DNA from: CAZTDU01 sp050248795
Lineage (GTDB): Bacteria; Pseudomonadota; Gammaproteobacteria; Burkholderiales; SG8-39
Length of the DNA: 46,757 nt
Reading direction: 5' to 3'
Assembly: GCA_050248795.1 (NCBI GenBank)
Contig: JBFWRS010000027.1
Location: forward strand, 1-46,757
In this document: positions 32,741 through 40,357 of the stretch, one piece after another
Numbering within the stretch: position 1 is the first letter of the stretch
Layout: each line of letters begins with the position of its first letter
Made by a program: the position numbers and the translations under genes
Notes under the pieces: model-generated
What the model was told of the DNA's origin: nothing
The model's input: only the letters and a program-made list of their open reading frames with translations
Databases searched by the model: none

Positions 32741-33703
32741 ATGTACAGATTCATCACAGGCTTGGCAGCAGCATTTCTCCTGATGGCAGCCGGCGCGCCG
32801 GCAAGCGCCCAGAACATCTCGATCGCCACGGGCGGAACCGGCGGAGTCTACTATCCGATGGGTGGCGGCATCGCTGCCGCGCTGTCGAAGTATGTGCCCG
32901 GGATGCAGGCCACGGCAGAAGTCACCGGCGGTTCGGTTGCCAACCTGCAGCTCATCAACACCGGCAAGCCCTACATCGCGCTCAGCATGGCGGACGCCAC
33001 GCTTGACGCCCACAAGGGGCAGGGCAAGTTCAGCGGCAAGCCGGTGCCGGTGCGCACGCTGATGGTGCTTTACCCGAACCGCATGCATGTCGTGACGACT
33101 ACTGCCACAGGGATCAAGAAGATTGCGGACCTCAAGGGCAAGCGCGTCTCCACCGGTTCGGGAGGCAGTGCGACCGAGGTGATGGCGTTCCGCGTCATCG
33201 AAGCGGCAGGCCTGGACAAGGACAAGGACATGACGCGTGAGCGCCTGGGCGTCGCCGAATCGGTGAATGCGCTGAAGGACCGCAAGATCGACGCGTTCTT
33301 CTGGGTCGGCGGCCTGCCGACGGCTGCGGTTTCCGACCTCGCGAACTCGCCCGGTGTGACCATCCAGATGATCGACCACGCGGAGCTGGTGCCGGCGATG
33401 AACAAGAAGTACGGCAACCTCTACGTGAAGGACACCATCGCCAAGGACGTCTACAAGGGAATGGCGGCCGACAATGCCCAGGCGACGGTCATGAACATCC
33501 TCGTCGCGCACGAGAAGATGGACGACAAGACTGCTTACAACATCGTCAAGACGATCTTCGAGAAGCGCGACGACCTGATCAAGGTCCACAAGGAAGCGGC
33601 GAACTTCAAGCTTGAGAACCAGAAGACCGAGGCGTCGCCGGTCCCCTGGCACCCGGGCGCGGTGAAGTACTTCGCGGAGAAGGGCCTGAAGATAGGGAAC
33701 TGA
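32741..33703 (+). CDS. TAXI-type TRAP transporter substrate-binding protein
   Basis: A 320-residue periplasmic binding protein. Signal peptide is residues 1-24 (cleavage after ASA), followed by the TAXI-family start ISIATGGTGGVYYPMGGGIA, and later LKGKRVSTGSGGSATE and DAFFWVGGLPTAAV. An AGAGGAAA site supports the ATG at 32741. A 59-base gap separates it from the ThDP enzyme and holds a TGGCATACT extended -10-like stretch (32700-32708), so it may have its own promoter. Feeds the fused TRAP permease that follows; by context the ligand is the operon's organic acid. Confidence 0.92.
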   Translation: MYRFITGLAAAFLLMAAGAPASAQNISIATGGTGGVYYPMGGGIAAALSKYVPGMQATAEVTGGSVANLQLINTGKPYIALSMADATLDAHKGQGKFSGKPVPVRTLMVLYPNRMHVVTTTATGIKKIADLKGKRVSTGSGGSATEVMAFRVIEAAGLDKDKDMTRERLGVAESVNALKDRKIDAFFWVGGLPTAAVSDLANSPGVTIQMIDHAELVPAMNKKYGNLYVKDTIAKDVYKGMAADNAQATVMNILVAHEKMDDKTAYNIVKTIFEKRDDLIKVHKEAANFKLENQKTEASPVPWHPGAVKYFAEKGLKIGN

Positions 33704-33719
33704 TCGGTCGCGGTACCTG

Positions 33720-33749
33720 AGCCCCGTCCAGCCTGCTGGCGGGGCTTTT
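33720..33749 (+). terminator. Attenuator-type terminator between binding protein and permease
   Basis: GCCCCG-CCAG pairs with CTGG-CGGGGC, followed by TTTT, 16 bases after the binding-protein stop. Partial termination here would give more binding protein than permease. Confidence 0.75.
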
Positions 33750-33768
33750 CTCTTTCCGGGAGGGGACA

Positions 33769-35808
33769 ATGAGCGAGGACGTCGCGCGGCTGCACCAGCC
33801 CGCCAAGGAGGTCAGCGACGAGGCCCTGGCGCGCGCCGAGGAAATGATAGAGCGCGAAGAGGGGGTGCAGAACCGGCTGACCGGCTGGCTGGCTGCGTTC
33901 ATCACGGTCGTCGCGGTCGGCATGTCGGTGTTCCACCTTTACACGGCCTACGCCATCGTCAGGCCCGAGCACCTGCGCTCGATCCACGTCGCGCTGGTGC
34001 TGTTTCTCACCTTCCTGATCTTTCCCGTGGCGCGGCGATACCGTCACCGCGTCATGTGGTGGGACTGGCTGCTCGCCGCGGCCGGCATCGCCACCGCCGT
34101 CTACCTCATTTCCGGGGGAGACGATTTCTTCGACCGCTCGATCGTGCCGAACCGCTGGGACATCGTGTTCGGCGTCGGCCTGGCGGTACTGGTCCTGGAG
34201 GCGATGCGCCGCACCACCGGATGGATCATGCCCTTCGTCACCGTCTGCTTCCTGCTGTACGCATTCTTTGGCGAGTATCTGCCAGCGCCCTGGACCCACA
34301 AGGGCTACGAAGTGCCGCGCCTGGTCGGCCACATGTACATGACGCTGGAGGGCATCTACGGCACCGCGATCAGCGTGTCCTCGACCCTGATCATCCTGTT
34401 CACCATCTATGGCGCGTTCCTGCAGTTCTCGGGTGCGGGAAAGTTCTTCATCGATTTCTCCTTCGCCGCGATGGGCGGCAAGCCCACTGGCGCAGGCCGC
34501 ACCGTGACGCTGGCCTCGTTCCTCCTCGGCGGCCCCTCGGGATCCGGCGTGGCAACCACGGTCACGCTGGGCGCGGTTGCGGCGCCGATGCTCGCGAAGG
34601 TGGGATACGGCAAGAACGAGGCTGGCGGGCTGCTGGCTGCAGGAGGCCTGGGCGCGATCATCTCGCCGCCGGTGCTGGGCGCGGCTGCGTTCCTGATCGC
34701 AGAGTTCCTCAAGATCTCGTACCTCGACGTCCTGCTGATGGCGGTGATCCCGACCTGCCTTTTCTACCTGACGCTGTTCATCATGGTGGAGATCGACACG
34801 CGCAAGTTCGGCATGAAGGATGCCGTGTTCGAGAAGGCCGAGTCGGCGTGGAGCCTGACGAAGAAATACTGGTTCCATTTCTTCTCGCTGGTGTCGATCG
34901 TCGGCTTCATGCTGATGGGCTTTTCGCCCGAGCTGTCCGTTTTCTGGGCCACCGTGGTGGTGGCGGGCACCAGTTTCCTGCACCGCGACTGCGCCCTGTT
35001 CTCCTACGATTTCCTGCGCGGGCGCACAGCGTTCGTGAATGGATTCTTCGGCTCGCCCTTCTTCCAGGCGCTGGACAACGGCTCGCGCGCGGTGCTGAAC
35101 GTCGCCGCCACCTGCGCCGGCGCCGGGCTCATCGTCGGCGTCGTCACGCTCACCGGGCTGGGGTTGAAGTTCAGTTCGATCGTCCTCGCCTACGCCGGCA
35201 ACTCGCTGCTGCTCACGGCAATCTTTACCGCCCTCATCGTCTGGATCGTGGGTCTCGCGGTGCCGGTCACGGCGAGCTACATCATCTGTGCCGTGATCGC
35301 CGCGCCCGCGCTGATCTCTCTCAAGGTTCCGGAGTTCGCGGCGCACATGTTCATCTTCTACTACGCGGTGCTGTCGGAGGTGTCGCCGCCTACCGCACTG
35401 TCGCCCTTCGCCGCGGCCGCGATCACCGGCGGAGACCCGTACAAGACGACGCTGCAGACCTGGAAGTACACGTTGCCCGCGTTTCTCGTGCCGTTCATTT
35501 TCGTCCTCGATCCTGCCGGCACCGGGCTGCTGCTCACGGGCTCGTTCAAGACGCTTGGCAATGCGGACTGGGGATCGATCGCGCTGGTGACGTTCACCGC
35601 CACGGCGGGGGTGCTGTCGCTCGCGGGGGCGTTCCAGGGCTGGCTGTTCCGGCGCACGCCTCGATACGAGCGCGCGATGCTGCTGGTGGCCGGCTTCGCG
35701 CTCGTCTACCCAGGCGTCACTTCTGCCGCTATCGGCTTCTCGCTGCTGGTGCTGGTGCTGCTATCGCAGTGGCTGCGGGGGCGAACTCCCGCAGCCGCCG
35801 GAACCTAA
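33769..35808 (+). CDS. TRAP transporter fused permease (4TM/12TM)
   Basis: A 679-residue membrane protein uniting the small DctQ-like (helices in about residues 40-130) and large DctM-like subunits, the usual form that works with TAXI binding proteins. Many hydrophobic helices are visible; the DctM core carries LASFLLGGPSGSGVATTVTLG, GGLGAIISPPVLGAAAF and SEVSPPTALSPFAAAAI, the paired re-entrant motifs of this family. GGGAGGGG before the ATG at 33769 is a strong ribosome-binding site. Sodium- or proton-coupled uptake of an organic acid is expected. Last gene of the operon, converging on the hydrolase gene 7 bases away. Confidence 0.93.
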   Translation: MSEDVARLHQPAKEVSDEALARAEEMIEREEGVQNRLTGWLAAFITVVAVGMSVFHLYTAYAIVRPEHLRSIHVALVLFLTFLIFPVARRYRHRVMWWDWLLAAAGIATAVYLISGGDDFFDRSIVPNRWDIVFGVGLAVLVLEAMRRTTGWIMPFVTVCFLLYAFFGEYLPAPWTHKGYEVPRLVGHMYMTLEGIYGTAISVSSTLIILFTIYGAFLQFSGAGKFFIDFSFAAMGGKPTGAGRTVTLASFLLGGPSGSGVATTVTLGAVAAPMLAKVGYGKNEAGGLLAAGGLGAIISPPVLGAAAFLIAEFLKISYLDVLLMAVIPTCLFYLTLFIMVEIDTRKFGMKDAVFEKAESAWSLTKKYWFHFFSLVSIVGFMLMGFSPELSVFWATVVVAGTSFLHRDCALFSYDFLRGRTAFVNGFFGSPFFQALDNGSRAVLNVAATCAGAGLIVGVVTLTGLGLKFSSIVLAYAGNSLLLTAIFTALIVWIVGLAVPVTASYIICAVIAAPALISLKVPEFAAHMFIFYYAVLSEVSPPTALSPFAAAAITGGDPYKTTLQTWKYTLPAFLVPFIFVLDPAGTGLLLTGSFKTLGNADWGSIALVTFTATAGVLSLAGAFQGWLFRRTPRYERAMLLVAGFALVYPGVTSAAIGFSLLVLVLLSQWLRGRTPAAAGT

Positions 35809-35815
35809 GCTTTTG

Positions 35816-36484
35816 CTAGCCTATGTGCTGCCGAAAGAATGCGAGCGTGCGCTCGCGCGCCAGTTTCGCGCTGGCGGCGTCGTAGGAACCGCGCTGGTCG
35901 CAGTTGAAGCCGTGACCGGCGGGGTAGAAGTGCGCGGTGATCGATGGATGCGCTGCGATGATCTGCTTCGCCTGCTCGGGGGTGGGTGACTGGTCCTTCT
36001 CGCCGAAGTGGCATAGCGTCGGCACGCGCGGCTTGTCGCCGATGAAGTTCGGCATGCCGCCGCCGTAGTAGGGCGCGGCGCACGCGACGCCGTCGGTGCG
36101 TGCCGCGGCGAGCCACGCAACCGTGCCGCCCCAGCAGTAGCCGACGATGCCGACCTTGCCCGCCTTGGCTGCCTCCCTTACCGCGGCGTCGACATCCAGC
36201 ATGGTCTGCTTCCAGTCGAGCTTCTGCATCAGCGCAATGCCGGCCTGGATCTCCTCCTGCGAATAGCCGGTATCGTAGCCGCGCTGCACGCGGTCGAACA
36301 TCGACGGTGCGACGACCAGGTAGCCGTCGGCTGCGTAAGCGTCGGCCACGCCCTTGATGTGGCTGTTCACGCCGAAGATCTCCTGGATAACGACCACCGC
36401 GCCGCGCGGCTTGCCGGCCGGCTCGGCGACATAGGCGGAAAATGCGTGGCCGTCGGCCGCCGTCAACTCGATCTGCTTGCCCAT
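35816..36484 (-). CDS. Dienelactone hydrolase family protein
   Basis: A 222-residue alpha/beta hydrolase of the dienelactone hydrolase family. The nucleophile is Cys117 in GYCWGG, with D164 (FGEKDQS) and H191 (AGHGFN) completing the triad and E35 (IQEIFG) as the family's extra active-site glutamate. The frame extends upstream, but ATG at 36484 (MGKQIELT) is preceded by GGGAGG and begins the fold. It converges on the TRAP permease and diverges from the Ldh2-family gene across a 56-base region with a 21-base palindrome. Substrate unknown; a lactone or ester related to the operon substrate is possible. Confidence 0.88.
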   Translation of the reverse strand: MGKQIELTAADGHAFSAYVAEPAGKPRGAVVVIQEIFGVNSHIKGVADAYAADGYLVVAPSMFDRVQRGYDTGYSQEEIQAGIALMQKLDWKQTMLDVDAAVREAAKAGKVGIVGYCWGGTVAWLAAARTDGVACAAPYYGGGMPNFIGDKPRVPTLCHFGEKDQSPTPEQAKQIIAAHPSITAHFYPAGHGFNCDQRGSYDAASAKLARERTLAFFRQHIG

Positions 36485-36503
36485 GGAATCCTCCCTTGAA
36501 CGA

Positions 36504-36524
36504 GGCGGGGATTGTATCCCCGCC
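36504..36524. promoter_or_regulatory. 21-base palindrome between divergent genes
   Basis: GGCGGGGAT and ATCCCCGCC arms, perfect over 9 bases with a three-base centre, in the middle of the 56-base region between the hydrolase and dehydrogenase genes. It ends 3 bases before a TAGAAT hexamer, so a bound protein would cover the -35 position of that promoter. Confidence 0.6.
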
Positions 36525-36527
36525 GGG

Positions 36528-36533
36528 TAGAAT
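36528..36533 (+). promoter_or_regulatory. -10 element placed for a leaderless transcript
   Basis: TAGAAT ends 7 bases before the ATG at 36541, so the transcript would begin at or beside the start codon of the dehydrogenase gene. Confidence 0.45.
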
Positions 36534-36540
36534 CGCGCAC

Positions 36541-37545
36541 ATGCTGATGACGTCGCGGGAGCTGGTTTCACTCGCCGCTGCTGCGCTCGAGCGCGCGGGG
36601 GCGCATGCGGCGATGGCCCGGGCTGCGGCAGAGCACATCGTGCGTGCCGAGGAGCAGGGCCTGCCGACCCACGGCATGTCACGCGTGCCTTTCTATTGCA
36701 GCATGCTGAAGAATGGCCGCGCAGACGGCGCGGCGCGTGCGTCGCTGAAGTCGGAGCGCGGCGCAGTCTGCCTTATCGACAATGCCGACGCGCTTCCCTA
36801 TGAGTCCTGTGCCTGGGCGGTAGGGGAGGCGATCGTCCGCGCGCGCCGCAACGGCATCGGGTTCGCCGGCATCACCAACAGCGCGCATTGCGGCGTGCTT
36901 GGCATCCATCTCGCGCCGATTGCCGAGGCCGGCATGGCCGGCATCGCGTTCACCAATTCGCCGGCGGCGATTCCGGCATGGGGCGGCCGCAAGGCCCTGT
37001 TCGGCACCAATCCAGTGGCGTTCGTATTTCCGCGGCGCGATGCCGAGCCGCTGGTGATCGACCTTGCACTGACTACCGTGGTGCGCGGCAGGATCATGCT
37101 GGCGATGCAGAAGGGCGAACGCATCCCGGAGGGCTGGGCAATGGACCGCAATGGCATGCCCACTACCGATCCGAAGGAGGCGATAGAACACGGCAGCCTG
37201 TATCCGATCGGCGGCGCGAAGGGCGCGATGCTGGCGCTGGCGTTCGAGCTGGTGTGCGCCGCGCTCACCGGATCCGCGATCGGCCGGGAGGCGGACTCCT
37301 TCTTCTCGGAGCAGGGCAACAGGCCGCGCATCGGGCAGGCGTTCATCGCCATCGATCCGGCCGCGCTTGCCGGAAGCGGAGTCTACCTCGAGCGCGTCGA
37401 GGCGGTGGTTACCGCGATGCTGGAAGACGAAGGCGTTCGCCTGCCGGGCGCGAAGCGCTTCGCATCGCAGAGGAAGCTGCGCGCTGCGGGGATCGAGGTG
37501 GCGGATGAACTCGTCGCCAGGCTCAACGGGCTTGCGCATGGATAG
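36541..37545 (+). CDS. Ldh2/MDH2-family NAD(P)-dependent dehydrogenase (malate/L-lactate/sulfolactate type)
   Basis: A 334-residue oxidoreductase of the family that includes (R)-sulfolactate dehydrogenase ComC, ureidoglycolate dehydrogenase and malate dehydrogenase type 2. Family residues are H44 and R48 in THGMSR and the catalytic-type H116 in NSAHCG; FGTNPVAFVFP is the dinucleotide-binding block. It would oxidise or reduce a 2-hydroxy acid. ATG at 36541 is used; ATG at 36547 is an alternative, and no ribosome-binding site is seen. The ComC reading is favoured only by the SuyAB-like genes 10 kb upstream. Overlaps ogt by 8 bases. Confidence 0.85.
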   Translation: MLMTSRELVSLAAAALERAGAHAAMARAAAEHIVRAEEQGLPTHGMSRVPFYCSMLKNGRADGAARASLKSERGAVCLIDNADALPYESCAWAVGEAIVRARRNGIGFAGITNSAHCGVLGIHLAPIAEAGMAGIAFTNSPAAIPAWGGRKALFGTNPVAFVFPRRDAEPLVIDLALTTVVRGRIMLAMQKGERIPEGWAMDRNGMPTTDPKEAIEHGSLYPIGGAKGAMLALAFELVCAALTGSAIGREADSFFSEQGNRPRIGQAFIAIDPAALAGSGVYLERVEAVVTAMLEDEGVRLPGAKRFASQRKLRAAGIEVADELVARLNGLAHG

Positions 37546-38020
37546 CATCGCCGGATTCGACGCGGTGGTCGCGTTTCCGGCGATGAACGTTGCGGTGCGC
37601 ACGGGCGATGCCCATGTCACCGAGATCCGGTACCTGCCGCCCGGCACGCAGGAACTTGCACCGCGCAATGCGCTCGCCGAGCTTGCCGCGCGACAGCTGG
37701 AGCGCTATCGCGACGATCCCGACGCGGCGTTCGAGCTTCCGATCGCGCCGCGAGGCACGCAGTTCCAGCTGCAGGTGTGGCGGGCGCTCACGCAGATCGC
37801 GCGCGGCAGCACGCGGACGTATGGCAGTCTGGCGCGAGAGCTGCAGGGCGAGGCTCGCGCAGTGGGCCAGGCATGCGGTGACAACCGCCTGCCGCTGGTC
37901 ATTCCCTGCCACCGGGTCGTCGCCACGGACGGGCTGGGCGGATTCGCGCATTCGCGCGGTGGCTACCTGATGGAGGCGAAGTCGTGGCTACTGGCGCACG
38001 AGAAGGCGCTGCTGATCTGA
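37538..38020 (+). CDS. ogt: Methylated-DNA--protein-cysteine methyltransferase
   Basis: A 160-residue suicide repair protein that takes the methyl group from O6-methylguanine. The acceptor cysteine is Cys124 in IPCHRV, preceded by the helix-turn-helix region (RTYGSLARELQG) and the GQACGDNRLP segment. The N-terminal domain is short, as in Ogt. ATG at 37538 overlaps the end of the dehydrogenase gene by 8 bases, and xerD overlaps its end by 37 bases. Confidence 0.92.
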   Translation: MDSIAGFDAVVAFPAMNVAVRTGDAHVTEIRYLPPGTQELAPRNALAELAARQLERYRDDPDAAFELPIAPRGTQFQLQVWRALTQIARGSTRTYGSLARELQGEARAVGQACGDNRLPLVIPCHRVVATDGLGGFAHSRGGYLMEAKSWLLAHEKALLI

Positions 38021-38895
38021 GCTCGCCCGACGGGCTGCTCGACGCTTTTTGCGACGCGCTATGGCTCGAGGATGGCCTGTCGCGCAATACGCTCGAGTCC
38101 TACCGGCGTGATCTGGCAAGGTTCGCGCGGTACCTGGCGCCGCGCGCGCTTGAATCCGCGACTGAATCGGACCTGACTGCATTCCTGGCTGCGCAGGACT
38201 CCAAAGCGTCGACCGCGGCACGCATGCTCTCCAGCCTGCGGCGGTTCTACGGATACTGCGTGCGTGAACGGCATGTCGGCGTCGACCCGACGCTCCGGCT
38301 CGAGCGGCCGAAGCTCGCACCACGGTTTCCCAGGACCCTGTCCGAGGCCGATGTGGAAGCATTGCTCGGCGCCCCGGATGTCGACACTGCGCTGGGACTG
38401 CGCGATCGCGCGATGCTCGAGGTGCTGTATGCATCGGGCCTGCGCGTATCTGAACTGGTCGGCCTGAAGATGTTCGAGGCAAAGCTGGATGCGGGCGTGG
38501 TGCGCATCGTCGGCAAGGGTGCCAAGGAGCGCCTGGTGCCGCTCGGCGAGCAGGCGGTCGACTGGGTCAGCCGTTACCTGTCCCGGGCGCGCGGCGTGCT
38601 GCTTGGCGCCGCGCGTTCGGACCTGTTGTTCGTCACCCGCCGCGGCGGCGGCATGACGCGCCAGGCGTTCTGGCACCTGATAAAGCGGTACGGATTGTCG
38701 GCGATCCCGGGCAAGCCGCTGTCGCCGCACGTGCTGCGGCATGCGTTCGCGACCCACCTGATCAACCATGGCGCGGACCTTCGCGTGGTGCAGATGCTGC
38801 TGGGCCACGCCGACATCTCCACGACGCAGATCTACACGCACGTGGCGAGGGAACGGATGAAGCAGTTGCACGCCAGGCACCATCCACGGGGCTAG
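37984..38895 (+). CDS. xerD: Tyrosine recombinase XerD
   Basis: Site-specific recombinase that resolves chromosome dimers at dif with XerC. The 303-residue protein aligns with E. coli XerD along its whole length: N-terminal SAM-like DNA-binding domain (DALWLEDGLSRNTLESYRRDL, cited in part) and catalytic residues Arg in ASGLRVSEL, Lys in GKGAKERL, HVLRHAF, LGHADIS and the nucleophile Tyr in QIYTHV. It ends QLHARHHPRG as in E. coli. The only usable start is GTG at 37984, which forces a 37-base overlap with ogt. No mobile-element context, so this is the housekeeping enzyme. Confidence 0.95.
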   Translation: MATGAREGAADLSSPDGLLDAFCDALWLEDGLSRNTLESYRRDLARFARYLAPRALESATESDLTAFLAAQDSKASTAARMLSSLRRFYGYCVRERHVGVDPTLRLERPKLAPRFPRTLSEADVEALLGAPDVDTALGLRDRAMLEVLYASGLRVSELVGLKMFEAKLDAGVVRIVGKGAKERLVPLGEQAVDWVSRYLSRARGVLLGAARSDLLFVTRRGGGMTRQAFWHLIKRYGLSAIPGKPLSPHVLRHAFATHLINHGADLRVVQMLLGHADISTTQIYTHVARERMKQLHARHHPRG

Positions 38896-38903
38896 CGGCA
38901 GGC

Positions 38904-39392
38904 ATGAAGCGGCCATCGCATTCCGAAACCCCGGCGACGCAGTTCCTGCGCAGGGCGGGTGTCGCGTTCAGCGAGCACTTCTACGAATACGTCGAGCACG
39001 GCGGCGCTGAGCGAGGCGCGCAGGAACTTGGCGTGCCGGGCGGTGCGGTGGTGAAGACGCTGGTCATGGAAGACGAGGATGCCAGGCCGCTGGTGGTCCT
39101 GATGCACGGCGACCGCAGCGTGTCGACCAAGAACCTGGCGCGCCAGGCCGGCCGCAAGCGCATCGAGCCCTGCAGGCCCGACGTGGCCCAGCGGCACTCG
39201 GGATACCAGGTGGGGGGCACGTCGCCGTTCGGCACGCGCAAGCGGATGCCGGTGTACATGGAGCGTTCGATACTTGCGCTCGAGCGCATCTACATCAACG
39301 GCGGGCGGCGCGGATTCCTGCTGGGCGTTGCGCCAGCGGAAATCGTGCGCAGCCTGCAGCCGACGCTCGTGGACGTCGCGCTCGAGTCCTAG
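38904..39392 (+). CDS. ybaK: Cys-tRNA(Pro)/Cys-tRNA(Cys) deacylase
   Basis: A 162-residue member of the YbaK/ProX editing family, which hydrolyses Cys mischarged on tRNA(Pro). Motifs are TPATQFLRRAGV-like opening, KTLVMEDEDARPLVVLMHGD with the conserved lysine, and the GGTSPFGTRKRMPVY loop typical of YbaK. It follows xerD after 8 bases and overlaps the convergent folB stop by 4 bases. Confidence 0.92.
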   Translation: MKRPSHSETPATQFLRRAGVAFSEHFYEYVEHGGAERGAQELGVPGGAVVKTLVMEDEDARPLVVLMHGDRSVSTKNLARQAGRKRIEPCRPDVAQRHSGYQVGGTSPFGTRKRMPVYMERSILALERIYINGGRRGFLLGVAPAEIVRSLQPTLVDVALES

Positions 39393-39739
39393 CGCCTGCG
39401 CTCTACGGTCACGCCAACGAGCCCGGCATCGCGAAGGATGCCGAGTTTTGCGATCGACACCTTCACGCGCGCGGCACCGAACTCCTCCAGCACCAGCCGC
39501 GCGACGCGGTCGGCGGCCGCTTCGACCAGGTTGAAACGGCCTTCGGCAAGCAGTTCGCGGATGCGCGTCGCCACGCGATCGTAGTCGATGCAGTCGGCGA
39601 CCTTGTCGCTCTCGAAGACTTTCTCGTTCGCGATGCCGATTTCGAGGTCGAGCCGGATCGTCTGCGGCGCCACGAGTTCGCGCTTGTGGAAGCCGATCAG
39701 CGCGTCCAGCCTGAGCTCGCGGATGAAGATGAAATCCAT
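39389..39739 (-). CDS. folB: Dihydroneopterin aldolase
   Basis: Folate pathway enzyme converting 7,8-dihydroneopterin to 6-hydroxymethyl-dihydropterin and glycolaldehyde. The 116-residue protein has the family opening IFIRELRLDALIGFHKRE, the conserved glutamate in NLVEAAADRVA and the C-terminal VKVSIAKLG. It is divergent from plsY with a 27-base gap, a common arrangement in betaproteobacteria. Confidence 0.94.
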   Translation of the reverse strand: MDFIFIRELRLDALIGFHKRELVAPQTIRLDLEIGIANEKVFESDKVADCIDYDRVATRIRELLAEGRFNLVEAAADRVARLVLEEFGAARVKVSIAKLGILRDAGLVGVTVERRR

Positions 39740-39752
39740 TCGAAGTGCATTG

Positions 39753-39758
39753 TATTAT
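39753..39758 (+). promoter_or_regulatory. -10 element close to the plsY start
   Basis: TATTAT ends 8 bases before the plsY ATG, inside the 27-base divergent gap with folB, leaving almost no 5' untranslated region. Confidence 0.45.
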
Positions 39759-39766
39759 GGCCCTCG

Positions 39767-40357
39767 ATGGAAATCGCAGTCATCGCCGCCGCCTATCTCA
39801 TCGGCTCGGTATCGTTCGCCATCCTCGTCAGCAGGGTGTATGCGTTGCCCGATCCGCGCAGCTATGGGTCGAAGAATCCCGGCGCCACCAACGTGCTGCG
39901 GTCAGGGAAGCGGGCCGCTGCGGGGTTCACGCTGCTCGGTGACGGCGGCAAGGGGTGGGCAGCCGTGATGCTCGCGCAACTGGCCGGACCGTTCGAGCCC
40001 TGGGTGATTCCGATGGCTGGTGTCGCCGTGGTGGCCGGGCACATGTTCCCGGTGTTCCACCGCTTCCACGGCGGCAAGGGCGTGGCCACCGCCGCCGGCG
40101 TGCTGCTGGGATTCGATCCCTGGCTCGGGTTGGGCACGCTAGCGACGTGGCTGGCGATCTTCGTGTTCTTTCGCGTGTCCTCGCTTGCCGCGCTGGTGGC
40201 TGCGGTGTTCGCGCCGCTCTACGCGGGATTTCTATTCGGCCTGAAACCGCTCGTTCCGGCCACGCTGGCGATCGCGCTGCTGCTCGTGTGGCGCCACAAG
40301 GAGAACCTGGTGCGACTCGTGCGCGGCGAGGAGCCCGGCTTCGGCGGCAAGCGCTAG
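39767..40357 (+). CDS. plsY: Glycerol-3-phosphate acyltransferase PlsY
   Basis: Inner-membrane enzyme that acylates glycerol 3-phosphate with acyl-phosphate at the start of phospholipid synthesis. The 196-residue protein has about five membrane helices and the three PlsY motifs: GSKNPGATNV, GDGGKGW and HMFPVFHRFHGGKGVAT. ATG at 39767 is chosen over upstream in-frame codons that lie inside the antisense folB gene. Its end overlaps the tsaD stop by 4 bases (convergent). Confidence 0.96.
   Translation: MEIAVIAAAYLIGSVSFAILVSRVYALPDPRSYGSKNPGATNVLRSGKRAAAGFTLLGDGGKGWAAVMLAQLAGPFEPWVIPMAGVAVVAGHMFPVFHRFHGGKGVATAAGVLLGFDPWLGLGTLATWLAIFVFFRVSSLAALVAAVFAPLYAGFLFGLKPLVPATLAIALLLVWRHKENLVRLVRGEEPGFGGKR

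Noticed and set aside
37984..38895. The tyrosine recombinase as a sign of an integrated mobile element
   Set aside because: It aligns end to end with XerD, lies among housekeeping genes, and there are no attachment repeats or cargo genes around it.
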